A program made the position numbers and the translations under genes. A DNA stretch of 64,000 nt, from contig JAKFYD010000001.1 of NCBI GenBank assembly GCA_021731025.1, positions 1 to 64,000 of the forward strand. Reading direction: 5' to 3'. The number at the start of each line of letters is the position of its first letter. Position 1 is the first letter of the stretch. This stretch comes from Pseudobdellovibrionaceae bacterium (GTDB lineage: Bacteria > Bdellovibrionota > Bdellovibrionia > Bdellovibrionales > Bdellovibrionaceae). Shown piece after piece: positions 1 through 8,168 of the stretch. The notes beneath the pieces were generated by a model. The model searched no databases and was not told the origin of the DNA. It saw nothing but the letters and a program-made list of their open reading frames with translations.

Positions 1-2
1 GA

Positions 3-173
3 CAAAATGGCTTCGAGCTTTCCGCGATTTACGGTGCTGAATTTTTTCTGACCGGCCTTGAATCTTTAGCCTTAACTTTCGAGGGTGGGGCAGGGATGGC
101 TTCTTTGAAAGAAGTTCGCTTTCGCACCATTGCTGATCATCCTTTTCGCGCGGGAATCATTTTTTATTTTTAA
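3..173 (+). CDS. C-terminal fragment of an outer-membrane beta-barrel-like protein (5' truncated by the window edge)
   Basis: An open frame runs from the window edge to TAA at 171-173, encoding 56 residues. Alternating polar and hydrophobic stretches end in FRAGIIFYF; a terminal aromatic residue is typical of outer-membrane beta-barrel proteins recognised by BamA. The body of the protein lies outside the window, so no family can be named. The next gene (RidA) starts 23 bp downstream, so the two may be co-transcribed. The barrel call is inference from the C-terminal pattern alone. Confidence 0.5.
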   Translation, partial: QNGFELSAIYGAEFFLTGLESLALTFEGGAGMASLKEVRFRTIADHPFRAGIIFYF

Positions 174-196
174 AAAATCTCAACAAAGGAATGTTT

Positions 197-577
197 ATGT
201 CTAAAAAAATAATTTTAACTCAAGATGCTCCGGCTCCTATTGGGCCCTACTCTCAAGCCGTACAGATGGGAAATTTTGTTTTTTGCTCGGGCCAAATTGC
301 CTTGGATCCTGTTTCAGGTCAGGTTGTTGGCGGCGATGTGAAAGGCCAAGCGGTACAAGTGATGAAAAATATTGAGGCTGTGTTGAAAGCGGCTGACATG
401 AAATTTGAAAATGTCATTAAGACAACTATCTTTTTAACTAACATGAATGACTTTACAGCCGTGAACGAAATTTACGGTCAGTATTTTAAAACGCAACCGC
501 CAGCGCGTTCGACAGTTGCTGTCGCAGGTTTACCAAAAGGCGTTCAAGTTGAAATTGAGGTCATTGCTTGCCGCTAA
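197..577 (+). CDS. ridA: RidA family 2-iminobutanoate/2-iminopropanoate deaminase
   Basis: A 126-residue protein of normal RidA (YjgF/YER057c/UK114) length. These small trimeric cytosolic enzymes hydrolyse reactive enamine/imine intermediates released by PLP enzymes such as threonine dehydratase. Visible family features are the N-terminal APAPIGPYSQAV segment, FCSGQIALDP, the conserved Arg in PPARSTVAV and the C-terminal VEIEVIA. I chose ATG 197 over ATG 191 because AAAGGA at 185-190 is directly adjacent to the first ATG but correctly spaced (6 nt) from the second. Its end overlaps the possible TTG start of the next gene. Recognition is secure. Confidence 0.95.
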   Translation: MSKKIILTQDAPAPIGPYSQAVQMGNFVFCSGQIALDPVSGQVVGGDVKGQAVQVMKNIEAVLKAADMKFENVIKTTIFLTNMNDFTAVNEIYGQYFKTQPPARSTVAVAGLPKGVQVEIEVIACR

Positions 578-1167
578 GGCTTATTGATACCGGAGCTTTC
601 TTACGTCGCGTGGGGCGATCGCGTTTGCTTTGGGGGTTTTTGTTCCTGCTGATTGTATTTACCTTCTTTTTTATTCGCGAGTGGAATCGCATCCAAAATA
701 TCGAGATGACCTCGTGGGCTCAAGCCGTCTCCGCTGATTGCGGAGTCGTGCTGACGGGGGGACCTGGACGGATCCGCGAAGGCTTCGCGCTTTTGGAAAA
801 CAGCTCTATCAAAAAACTGGTTATCTCGGGTGTGCATTTGCAATCGCAGCTTCGGGATATATTTCCGATGTGGGCCTTTTATAGTCACGCCAGGGAATCC
901 GATGTGGTCCTTGAAAAAAAATCGCAGACGACTTACGGGAATGCTCAGCAGAGTTTGTCCTTGGTTGAGGCGCTTCAGTGCCGTGACCTTGTATTAATCA
1001 CTTCGAGATTACACATGTACCGTTCGTCAAAAACTTTTAAAGCCGTCATGCCTGAATCCATAGACATTCGTCTGCACCCCGTTGTTGCGGGATCTTTACG
1101 GGCGTCGTTTTGGGAGACAAGCATCGAAGTCATCAAATCCCTTTTCTATTCTTTGTGGGCTTACTAG
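568..1167 (+). CDS. DUF218 (YdcF/SanA/ElyC-like) membrane-anchored protein
   Basis: About 199 residues. One strongly hydrophobic N-terminal helix (residues ~18-37) is followed by a soluble DUF218-type alpha/beta domain: GVVLTGGPGRIREG near residue 60, a KLVISG strand, and LVLITSRLHMYRS near residue 143, matching the usual 'TS..H..R' DUF218 motif. Family members such as E. coli SanA and ElyC affect envelope integrity; their chemistry is unsettled. The open frame starts at TTG 568 overlapping ridA; GTG 610 is an alternative with GGAG upstream at a long spacing, so the start is uncertain. It probably shares a transcript with ridA. Confidence 0.75.
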   Translation: MPLRLIDTGAFLRRVGRSRLLWGFLFLLIVFTFFFIREWNRIQNIEMTSWAQAVSADCGVVLTGGPGRIREGFALLENSSIKKLVISGVHLQSQLRDIFPMWAFYSHARESDVVLEKKSQTTYGNAQQSLSLVEALQCRDLVLITSRLHMYRSSKTFKAVMPESIDIRLHPVVAGSLRASFWETSIEVIKSLFYSLWAY

Positions 1168-1250
1168 TAGAGCCCGTCTGAATAAGAACTCGTCCAAGAT
1201 CTAGTTCGCTATTTTCTAACTTTTGCCGAAGGGAATAAGGCAGAGGTTCC

Positions 1251-2075
1251 ATGGATTTTTTACTGACACGAATTGATCATCTCGGTCGGTCAGCGACCCG
1301 AAATATTTTGTACACCTTGCGTGTCTTGCTGATGGTTTACACTTCAGTGCGCGCAACTATTTTGGATCATGCTCAAGGTTTTCGCACCATCGTTCGTGTT
1401 TTAGCTGCACAAATTTATTTTACTGGTTGGCAAGCGCTGCCGCTGATTAGCACTTTAGCTTTGGCGACCGGGGGAATTTTAATTCTTCAAGGCATGGGAA
1501 ATCTGAACATGTTGGGGTGGACCCAGATGATTGGAAACTTCATGGTCGTTGTTCTGGTGCGTGAGGCCGGCCCCTTATTAACTGCACTGGTGGTGATTGC
1601 TCGATCAGGAACGGCTGTTGCAAGCGAAATTGGAAATATGCGCGCCAATCGAGAAATCGATGCTTTGGAAAGCATGGGAATTAACCCGCTCAGCTTTATT
1701 GTTTTTCCTCGGGTCATTGGCGGAGTCATTTCGGTATTGTGTTTGGCTTTTTATTTTATTGCCATTGGTCTTCTGGGCGGATTTTTTCTAACAAAATTTC
1801 TTCACAACATGACCTTAAGTTTCTATGTGGATTCTTTAACCAGCGCTTTTTCTAAAGACGATGTTTTGATTTTTCTTTTAAAAAATGGTTTTAGCGGAAT
1901 GATTATTTTCGTAGTGTGCTGTTATCAGGGGCTTTCCGTTAAAAAGAGTCCTCACGAAGTTCCTCAGGCCACCACCGATGCCGTCGTCAAAAGTATAATT
2001 TACGTCACTGTCTTTAATTTGGCCGTAACAGCCTTTGTTTACCTGGGCCAGCTTAAAAAAATTGGAGTCATCTAG
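1251..2075 (+). CDS. mlaE: MlaE-type ABC lipid transporter permease
   Basis: A 274-residue inner-membrane protein of the MlaE/YrbE family, the permease of the complex that moves phospholipids between the inner and outer membranes. It has five or so hydrophobic segments and the family signature around residues 120-160: EIGNMRANREIDALE followed by MGINPLSFIVFPRVIGG. The next two genes encode the matching ATPase-like and MCE subunits with no or minimal gaps (TAG at 2073-2075, ATG at 2076), so this is a clear operon. AAGGG around 1229 precedes the ATG by about 20 nt; the alternative AGAGG at 1242 fits better. Confidence 0.9.
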   Translation: MDFLLTRIDHLGRSATRNILYTLRVLLMVYTSVRATILDHAQGFRTIVRVLAAQIYFTGWQALPLISTLALATGGILILQGMGNLNMLGWTQMIGNFMVVVLVREAGPLLTALVVIARSGTAVASEIGNMRANREIDALESMGINPLSFIVFPRVIGGVISVLCLAFYFIAIGLLGGFFLTKFLHNMTLSFYVDSLTSAFSKDDVLIFLLKNGFSGMIIFVVCCYQGLSVKKSPHEVPQATTDAVVKSIIYVTVFNLAVTAFVYLGQLKKIGVI

Positions 2076-2807
2076 ATGGAAGCAAAATTTGAATCCGAAA
2101 AAATAAATAGCTTAAAATTTGAGAGTGTTACTTTTGCTCACGAAAGTCATGACTCAACTTTGTTTCAAGCGGACTTTGATTTTCCGATGAACGACATTGT
2201 CTGGGTTAAATCTTATGAAGGCGCAGGAAAGTCGACGGTGCTACAGATTCTTGCTGGTTTGCTGGCTCCTCAACATGGAAAGTATCTGATCAACGACGTG
2301 AATGTGACCGAACTTTCTTTTGAAGAATTTTTGCCTTACAGACTGTCGATTGGATTTTCATTCGATTATGGCGGTTTGATCAGCAATAGAACTGTTTTTG
2401 AGAATCTCATGTTGCCTCTCGAGTATCATAAGGTTTTGCCCTTCCGTGCGGCGAAAGACCGTATTGATAAAATCATCAAACGTTTTGAAATTGAAAAATA
2501 CAAAAATGAAAGACCGGCCCACATTCCTGGTCGAGTGCGAAAGCTCACTTGTTTGATCCGCTCGTTGATTATGTATCCCGAAGTTTTGCTTTTGGATGAT
2601 GCTTCTGTGGGATTAGGAACTGATAATGCGCAAATGTTATCGGATTTGATTTTAGAAATTAGAAAAGACGGTCACTTACGCCATGTTTTTATGACCTCTT
2701 ACGATGAAAAGTTCATGAGCCTTTTTGATTATAAAATTATTCAAATCGATCAGTCGCAATTGTTCAATCAAGCTCCTGATCTTGAAAAGAAGGCCGTCAA
2801 TTTATGA
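2076..2807 (+). CDS. mlaF: MlaF-like ABC ATPase subunit with degenerate catalytic motifs
   Basis: A 243-residue ABC-ATPase fold in the MlaF position between MlaE and MlaD. Most of Walker A is kept (YEGAGKST, but the first Gly of GxxxxGKS/T is Ser). The Q-loop Gln is absent (IGFSFDYGG), the ABC signature LSGGQ is replaced by HIPGRVRK, Walker B ends LLLDD with Asp instead of the catalytic Glu, and the H-loop His is replaced (TSYDE). The frame is intact and codon use resembles its neighbours, so this is not a simple pseudogene. It may bind ATP but hydrolyse it poorly, or act with another ATPase. Family assignment is strong from context; the activity conclusion is inference. Confidence 0.85.
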   Translation: MEAKFESEKINSLKFESVTFAHESHDSTLFQADFDFPMNDIVWVKSYEGAGKSTVLQILAGLLAPQHGKYLINDVNVTELSFEEFLPYRLSIGFSFDYGGLISNRTVFENLMLPLEYHKVLPFRAAKDRIDKIIKRFEIEKYKNERPAHIPGRVRKLTCLIRSLIMYPEVLLLDDASVGLGTDNAQMLSDLILEIRKDGHLRHVFMTSYDEKFMSLFDYKIIQIDQSQLFNQAPDLEKKAVNL

Positions 2808-3766
2808 TGAAGACCAAGTTCAATAAATTTGAAAGGGTCGCCGGAGTTTTTGTTCTGGCAGCCATTGTTGGAACCGGATTAGCGGCCATCAGCGTGGCAA
2901 TCAAACAAGGTTGGTTTGACCAAAAACTTCATTTCACCACGACTTTTATTGGTGCCGACGGAGTTCATTCGGGTACCGAAGTGCAAATCTCGGGTTTAAG
3001 AGCCGGCGCGGTTGAAGACGTTGAACTGCAAAAAGACAATCGTGTTAAATTAATTTTTTATGTGCACGGAAAATTTCGTGAAAGAGTCAAAGAAGACAGC
3101 GTGGCTCAATTGGTGAGACCTTTCATCATTGGTGATCGCGTCCTCGATGTCAGTGTGGGTACAGAAAATTCGGCGGTTTTAGCTGAACACTCAAATATGT
3201 CTTCCGTCGAATCTATGGATTTAATGGGCTTAATGAGTGGAAAACATCTTGGACCAACTCTTGAGCGTCTGGGCGATATGGTTTCCAATATTCAGCGACT
3301 GGCCAGTGCTTTTTTGAGTCGGGACCGAACTGATTCCATGGTCAATATCTTTGATAAGCTCGAGCCTTTGCTGATCAGCCTTGATGGAATGTCTCGAGAG
3401 GTCACTCGTCTTTCAAAGCAAGCCACGCGGGATGAGGGCTTACATAAACTTGTCAATCAAGCCGGAATTCTGACCAGTGAACTGAATACGATTATACCAG
3501 AAATGAATCGTCAGAACCCCGAGATGGCCAAACAGTTGGCTCAGTTGACTGGTAATCTCTCGGTGATGGCCGAAAATATGAAATCCATGACTCAGATTTT
3601 TAAAGATTTGGGACCCGAGCTTCCGGGGACTGCTCATCGAGCCATGGAAGCGCTGAACGAAGCAACGATTCTGATGAAAGCTCTGCAAAAGAGCTTCATG
3701 CTGCGCGGAAACGTGCGCGATGTGCGCGAAGAAGAAGAAAAGAAACGCCAACCTGCAGCCAATTAA
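2804..3766 (+). CDS. mlaD: MlaD-type MCE-domain lipid transport protein
   Basis: A 320-residue protein with an N-terminal membrane helix (residues ~10-30) and an MCE domain at ~38-120 (LHFTTTFIGADGVHSGTEV, then SGLRAGAVEDVEL and PFIIGDRVLDVSVG), followed by a long helical C-terminal region. MCE proteins form periplasm-facing hexamers that pass lipids to or from the permease. The start ATGATG at 2804 overlaps the ATPase stop (ATGA), indicating translational coupling. The C-terminal tail is acidic then basic (EEEEKKR). It is the substrate-binding partner of the two upstream genes. Confidence 0.9.
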   Translation: MMKTKFNKFERVAGVFVLAAIVGTGLAAISVAIKQGWFDQKLHFTTTFIGADGVHSGTEVQISGLRAGAVEDVELQKDNRVKLIFYVHGKFRERVKEDSVAQLVRPFIIGDRVLDVSVGTENSAVLAEHSNMSSVESMDLMGLMSGKHLGPTLERLGDMVSNIQRLASAFLSRDRTDSMVNIFDKLEPLLISLDGMSREVTRLSKQATRDEGLHKLVNQAGILTSELNTIIPEMNRQNPEMAKQLAQLTGNLSVMAENMKSMTQIFKDLGPELPGTAHRAMEALNEATILMKALQKSFMLRGNVRDVREEEEKKRQPAAN

Positions 3767-3789
3767 GTCTTGTCAAATCGGATTGGCTG
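3756..3789 (+). terminator. hairpin over the mlaD stop, possible weak terminator
   Basis: Arms CAGCCAAT (3756-3763) and ATTGGCTG (3782-3789) are perfectly complementary around an 18-nt loop that contains the mlaD stop region. There is no T-tract, so it may only attenuate or protect the 3' end rather than terminate. Confidence 0.3.
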
Positions 3790-3805
3790 AACCAAAAATA
3801 GAAGT

Positions 3806-5071
3806 ATGGTTTGGTATTTTTTCCGCCGTCTTATTTTTTCAGTTCGGGCCGGTGCCTTAGTTCGCCGAATTGCCTGGTTATCCTTGGTTTCTATCACCGT
3901 CAGCGTAACTGCTTTTCTTATTGTCATTTTTGTCATGGGCGGAATGAATGAAAGTATTCAGAAGCGGATCTTAGCTCTTGAGCCCCACTTAACACTGACC
4001 CAGAAAACGGCTGATAGAGTTCGGCTTGCTGAAGTTCTCGCACTTTTATCGCCGTTGAAAAATGATTATCCCGGAATGCGCAGTTCTGCTTTTGAAACTC
4101 AGGATGTTATTCTGCGAACTTTAGATGGCAAGTTTCGCGGCGCTGTCGCCCGAGGAAAAAGTAAAGAAAGCTTCGAAGATTTTATTGATCAGTTGAATCA
4201 GCTGCAGAGGCAAAATGAATTCGGAAGTGCTGCAGAGATTTGGAACAGCAGTGATGTTCCTGGTACTGGTGAAATCGTAATGGGTATTGATTTAGCTCGA
4301 AGTCTTGAATTGCTGGAAGGGGAATACATCACCGTTATTCCGCCCGAAGGTTTAATTCTAGCGCCGGGGGAAGCCCCGCCCTTTGAAAAAGTGAGAATCA
4401 AAAAAATTATCTCCACGAATCTGGCCGATGTTGATGCGCAGTTTGTTTTTTATCAAAAGGGAAGAGCGCTCAATAACTTTACAAAATCAGCCAGTCGTCA
4501 AACCGGTGTCGAGTGGTGGTTGCCCGATGGTTACAAGGCGGATCAATTAAAAAATAAAATTCTGAAAAGTTTGGATGAAACACAAAAAAATAATTTTCTC
4601 GTTGAGACTTGGCAAGAGCGCAACGGCGCGCTTTTCTATGCACTTCGTTTGGAAAAACTAATGATTGGTATTTTCCTGGCTCTTGCAGGACTAGTTGCGG
4701 GCACTTCGATTTTGACAGTGCTAGCGCTTTTAATGTCGCAGAAAAAAAGAGACATTGCTTTACTCATGACTTTAGGAATGTCGAAGGTCAAAACTTCACA
4801 GCTCTTCACAAAAATGGGGTTGTGTTTGTCAGGCACCGGCGTGGGGCTTGGACTTATTCTTGGAACAGCGATCAGCTACTACATTCAAGAAAATCCCATC
4901 AATGCCTTGCCGCAAATCTATTACGATTCTCGCATTCCAGCCCAGGTTGATCTGTGGGTTTTATTGGGAGTGCTGATCGTCGGCGGGGTGGTTGCTTTCT
5001 TGGGTTCATGGGTGCCGGCAAGAACGGCCTTGCAGATCGAACCTTCACAGGCGCTGAGGCAGAAGAATTAG
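3806..5071 (+). CDS. LolC/LolE-family (FtsX-type) lipoprotein-release permease
   Basis: A 421-residue permease with the LolC/E layout: one N-terminal membrane helix (residues ~20-45), a large periplasmic MacB-PCD-like domain, then three C-terminal helices (~290-315, 340-362, 385-405) with the FtsX pattern QKKRDIALLMTLGMSK and the final WVPARTALQIEPSQALR. LolCDE extracts lipoproteins from the inner membrane. Only one permease is present and no LolD ATPase is adjacent, so partners must be elsewhere or it forms a homodimer as in LolF-type systems. It follows the Mla operon after 39 bp. No clear Shine-Dalgarno precedes ATG 3806. Confidence 0.85.
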   Translation: MVWYFFRRLIFSVRAGALVRRIAWLSLVSITVSVTAFLIVIFVMGGMNESIQKRILALEPHLTLTQKTADRVRLAEVLALLSPLKNDYPGMRSSAFETQDVILRTLDGKFRGAVARGKSKESFEDFIDQLNQLQRQNEFGSAAEIWNSSDVPGTGEIVMGIDLARSLELLEGEYITVIPPEGLILAPGEAPPFEKVRIKKIISTNLADVDAQFVFYQKGRALNNFTKSASRQTGVEWWLPDGYKADQLKNKILKSLDETQKNNFLVETWQERNGALFYALRLEKLMIGIFLALAGLVAGTSILTVLALLMSQKKRDIALLMTLGMSKVKTSQLFTKMGLCLSGTGVGLGLILGTAISYYIQENPINALPQIYYDSRIPAQVDLWVLLGVLIVGGVVAFLGSWVPARTALQIEPSQALRQKN

Positions 5072-5072
5072 G

Positions 5073-6740
5073 TTATTTTGGTTTGAGGGCTACGAAAATT
5101 CGGCCATAAAGGTCTGTCGCATTTCTTCGTAAATACAAATTTCCTTCAGCTCCATAGGTATAAATAAAAGTTTTGAGATCTGATTTGAGTTCATTCGAAA
5201 TTTGAGTACGATTTGATTTGGTAATTGAAACTATATTTTCGAGGGTTGTAACAGTCTCTTTAATATTTTCAGTAGGATCCTCTAGAGCATCAAAATTAAC
5301 CGAAGAGAACAAAGGCTGATTGCGAAGTATCTGAATAATTTTTTTACGTCGAGGTAGCAGTCGCGCTAAGCGAGACTTTGCTCCTTCCATAACAGGTAAA
5401 TCTTGACCTACAATGGGTGAAAAGCTTTTATAGACATTTCTTGGCGTATAAACGCCAAGCTTATTTTTTTCAGCGACATCGTCACCAATAGCTTTATTAA
5501 TAACTTGAGCAATATAAGAAGCACAGTTTTTAGTTAAAATATTATAATTACCGTTAGAAGTATTATTAATATCCTTATTTAACATATAAACTAAAACTCG
5601 TTTTTGAAGTTGAGTCAGAGCTAAAATTCTTTCTGAAATATCACGTCCATGCAAAACCGTTGTTTCATTCCATTTCATCCGGTAACTGAGTCGTTGAACT
5701 TTAAGTTCCAGCAAACCCGAAGCTCCTTTTAAAACAAAACCAAGTCGAGACACTTTCATCTGCTCGGCCTGCGTTTGCTTTTGTTCCATTTCTTCAGGGG
5801 TTTCAAATCCGGTCAGTGCTGGCATATTGCTGATGTTGCCCGCTGCTTCAATAGCAAAGTCTTCAAAAGGATCTGGTTGATCCATATGAAGTCGAATAAG
5901 TGAATGACCAAAGATGCTTTCTGCATACTCATCGGTTGATGAAATAAAAATATAACCTACGTCTTTGACTTTGGCTGGATCAATGGGGGTGTTCATTTCA
6001 CTCGGACAGCTTGCAACCGTAGGAACTGCAGGTTGTCCAATCCAATAATAGAACCAAACATAGGACTGAGGATGCTTACATATATAATCGGCCTTAAAAA
6101 AGAAGCCTTCAGCTTGTGTGGCTAAATCTTCTTTGGGATTGTCACTTCCCTGTTCTCGATGAAAACCCTCGGCTGTTTCCTTTTCGTAAGATATAAAGCC
6201 AAATTTTCTTTTCCAGCCGTTAATATTTCTAAATTGGTCGCTGCCACTGTAATTATACTTTTTATCCAATTGATGAGTAAGCTCATGAGTGATCATTTTT
6301 TTGGAGAAGTTTTCTTTCATTTGCTTCAATTTTCCATCTTGCATATAACTGAAAACTCTATCTGTAAGAACAATGGCTTTAAAGACGTCTTGAGCTACTT
6401 CAAATGAAGGGTCATCTAAATTTTCGAATGTATCATTTTCAATTTTTGGATCTATAAGACATTTCTTTTCAAAGTGGAATTGGTTACCCATACTTGCATA
6501 AATTTCAGGGAGAGCTTGAAAAGTTTCAATCAGCAATTCGATCTCACGATCGGTAAAGTCACAACTTTCTTTTTTGATAGATTTGATAGAATAAGGAATT
6601 CCTGGAACTTTATATAAAATGGAAGCCGAATTTTCTTTGATGACTTGAGAATTGGTCGTAATTGACCAAGCTGTACTAAAAACCAGATTTAGAAATAGAA
6701 TGTTTAATAAAAGAGGAGCTACATTAAGTATTTTTAACAT
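5073..6740 (-). CDS. secreted protein with HExxH zincin-like motif and DUF4105 (Lnb N-terminal periplasmic) domain
   Basis: A 555-residue exported protein. I start it at ATG 6740 (MLKILNVAPLLL, signal peptide) because GAGGAG lies about 8 nt upstream; the longer open frame has no such support. The N-terminal half carries HELTH at residues ~152-156 and, about 50 residues later, KEDLATQAEGF, an arrangement like the HExxH...E site of gluzincin metallopeptidases. The C-terminal half is DUF4105-like: FGHSLIRL (~H279) and NCASYIAQV carry the His and Cys of a papain/NlpC-like fold. It could be a two-headed periplasmic or extracellular hydrolase. A small secreted protein gene lies 34 bp upstream in the same direction. 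Its activity is inferred, not shown. Confidence 0.8.
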   Translation of the reverse strand: MLKILNVAPLLLNILFLNLVFSTAWSITTNSQVIKENSASILYKVPGIPYSIKSIKKESCDFTDREIELLIETFQALPEIYASMGNQFHFEKKCLIDPKIENDTFENLDDPSFEVAQDVFKAIVLTDRVFSYMQDGKLKQMKENFSKKMITHELTHQLDKKYNYSGSDQFRNINGWKRKFGFISYEKETAEGFHREQGSDNPKEDLATQAEGFFFKADYICKHPQSYVWFYYWIGQPAVPTVASCPSEMNTPIDPAKVKDVGYIFISSTDEYAESIFGHSLIRLHMDQPDPFEDFAIEAAGNISNMPALTGFETPEEMEQKQTQAEQMKVSRLGFVLKGASGLLELKVQRLSYRMKWNETTVLHGRDISERILALTQLQKRVLVYMLNKDINNTSNGNYNILTKNCASYIAQVINKAIGDDVAEKNKLGVYTPRNVYKSFSPIVGQDLPVMEGAKSRLARLLPRRKKIIQILRNQPLFSSVNFDALEDPTENIKETVTTLENIVSITKSNRTQISNELKSDLKTFIYTYGAEGNLYLRRNATDLYGRIFVALKPK

Positions 6741-6774
6741 AAAGTGCTCCTCTGGTTGCGATTTCGACCTGTTT

Positions 6775-7140
6775 TTATTGAGCTGATTCAATTGATAAAA
6801 TTTGTGCAGCAGCATCTTCAAGAGACAAATTTTTCTCAAATGCATATTTACCTAATGACGAAGGAACATTAAGTTTTCCCTCTTCAAGAAGTCCGGTTGC
6901 TTCCTGCTTAAGAGTCTCACGCTTGATTTCAGCGCTGTTCACTCCAACGCAGATTACCCAAGCCGTTGTTCCTGTAGGAGCAAAAGTAGTGCTTAGAACC
7001 GCGGCTAAAGCTGTTTCACTCAAGTCTTGTTCTACGGTTTCCTCGATGCATCGGGTGATTCCTTTGCCAGCGCCTGCATATGAATTGACTGAAAAGCCCA
7101 TTACAGCAACTGCAGAAAATAATAATAATTTAGACTTCAT
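6775..7140 (-). CDS. small secreted protein of unknown function
   Basis: A 121-residue protein with a clear signal peptide (MKSKLLLFSAVAVMGFS, probable cleavage after NSYAGA). ATG 7140 is chosen because AAGGAA lies about 6 nt upstream. Two Cys in the mature part could form a disulfide. I do not recognise a family. It precedes the zincin/DUF4105 gene by 34 bp and is probably co-transcribed, so it could be a partner, substrate or inhibitor of that protein; this is inference from position only. Confidence 0.7.
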   Translation of the reverse strand: MKSKLLLFSAVAVMGFSVNSYAGAGKGITRCIEETVEQDLSETALAAVLSTTFAPTGTTAWVICVGVNSAEIKRETLKQEATGLLEEGKLNVPSSLGKYAFEKNLSLEDAAAQILSIESAQ

Positions 7141-7319
7141 AAGATTTCCTTTTAAATCGTTTCGATAGTTGTGGAATTGATTTTCCATAAGGCAACGGAA
7201 ACGATGATCCGGGCATATGAATACAAGATCTATTCCGATGCCTATTCCATTAAATTGATTGTTATGAAAAGTAGATGTTTAAGACTTAGACAAGCTGCCC
7301 TTAAAGGTACTGAGTTCAC

Positions 7320-7334
7320 CTGCCACCGTGGCAG
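7320..7334. repeat. palindrome CTGCCAC-C-GTGGCAG (copy 1)
   Basis: Perfect 7-bp arms around one base, just downstream of the dapD stop. A near-identical palindrome followed by the same TAAA occurs at 37028-37044 after another gene. It may act as a 3'-end hairpin for dapD. Confidence 0.5.
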
Positions 7335-7340
7335 TAAACT

Positions 7341-8168
7341 CTAAACCGAAACCTGAAAATCCCTAAGAGCCTGGGTCAGCGATGTTTTCACATCCGTAGA
7401 TTCTTTTCGCTGACCAATAATCAAGGCGCAAGGAACCCCGTACTCGCCCGCAGGGAATTGTTTATTCTGTGAACCAGGTATAACCACGCTGTTTTTTGGA
7501 ACCCGACCTTTTGTTTCGACAGGTGTTGCGCCAGTCACATCAATAATCTTTGTGCTCGCCGTAAGAATAACACCCGCACCCAGTACGGCGCCTTCTTCGA
7601 CGTGAACTCCTTCAACGACGATGCTTCGTGATCCTAGAAAAGCATTGTCTTCGATGATCACCGGTTGAGCTTGCACGGGTTCCAGCACGCCACCAATACC
7701 GACGCCGCCGGAAAGATGCACGTTCTTGCCAATCTGAGCGCAAGATCCAACAGTGGCCCAAGTGTCTACCATGGTGTTGGCACCAACGTACGCACCCAAA
7801 TTAACATACGAAGGCATCAGGATAGCGCCAGGTTCAACGAAGGCTCCTTGACGAACAAAGGCGGGGGGTACGACTCGCACTCCTTCTTTGCCGGTCCATT
7901 TTTTTATGGGGATTTTATCCCAGAAAACGAAATCGCCCGCGTGAAGTAAAGACATTTTCTGAATACGAAAGTAAACAAGAATCGCTTTCTTAATCCATTC
8001 ATGGGTGATCCACTTGGAGCCATTTCGAGTGGCAACCCGCAATTCACCGCGATCCAATTGCTGAATGACTTGATGAACGCAATCGGTTTCCGCAGAAGTT
8101 AGCTCTTCAATTTTTTTTCCGGACTGCAAGGCCTGATCTAAATTTAAAACTGAATTTTCAAGAGACAT
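7341..8168 (-). CDS. dapD: 2,3,4,5-tetrahydropyridine-2,6-dicarboxylate N-succinyltransferase
   Basis: A 275-residue enzyme of standard DapD length that succinylates tetrahydrodipicolinate in the DAP/lysine pathway, supplying diaminopimelate for peptidoglycan. The N-terminal helical domain leads to a left-handed beta-helix of hexapeptide repeats (VRQGAFVEPGAILMPSYVN, GAYVGANTMVDTWATVGSCA, GVGIGGVLEP, VEEGAVLGAGVIL). The MVDTWATVGSCAQIG segment is a DapD hallmark. Its start overlaps the end of the upstream M14 peptidase gene by 11 bp, so the two are one operon, divergent from lysA. Confidence 0.95.
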   Translation of the reverse strand: MSLENSVLNLDQALQSGKKIEELTSAETDCVHQVIQQLDRGELRVATRNGSKWITHEWIKKAILVYFRIQKMSLLHAGDFVFWDKIPIKKWTGKEGVRVVPPAFVRQGAFVEPGAILMPSYVNLGAYVGANTMVDTWATVGSCAQIGKNVHLSGGVGIGGVLEPVQAQPVIIEDNAFLGSRSIVVEGVHVEEGAVLGAGVILTASTKIIDVTGATPVETKGRVPKNSVVIPGSQNKQFPAGEYGVPCALIIGQRKESTDVKTSLTQALRDFQVSV

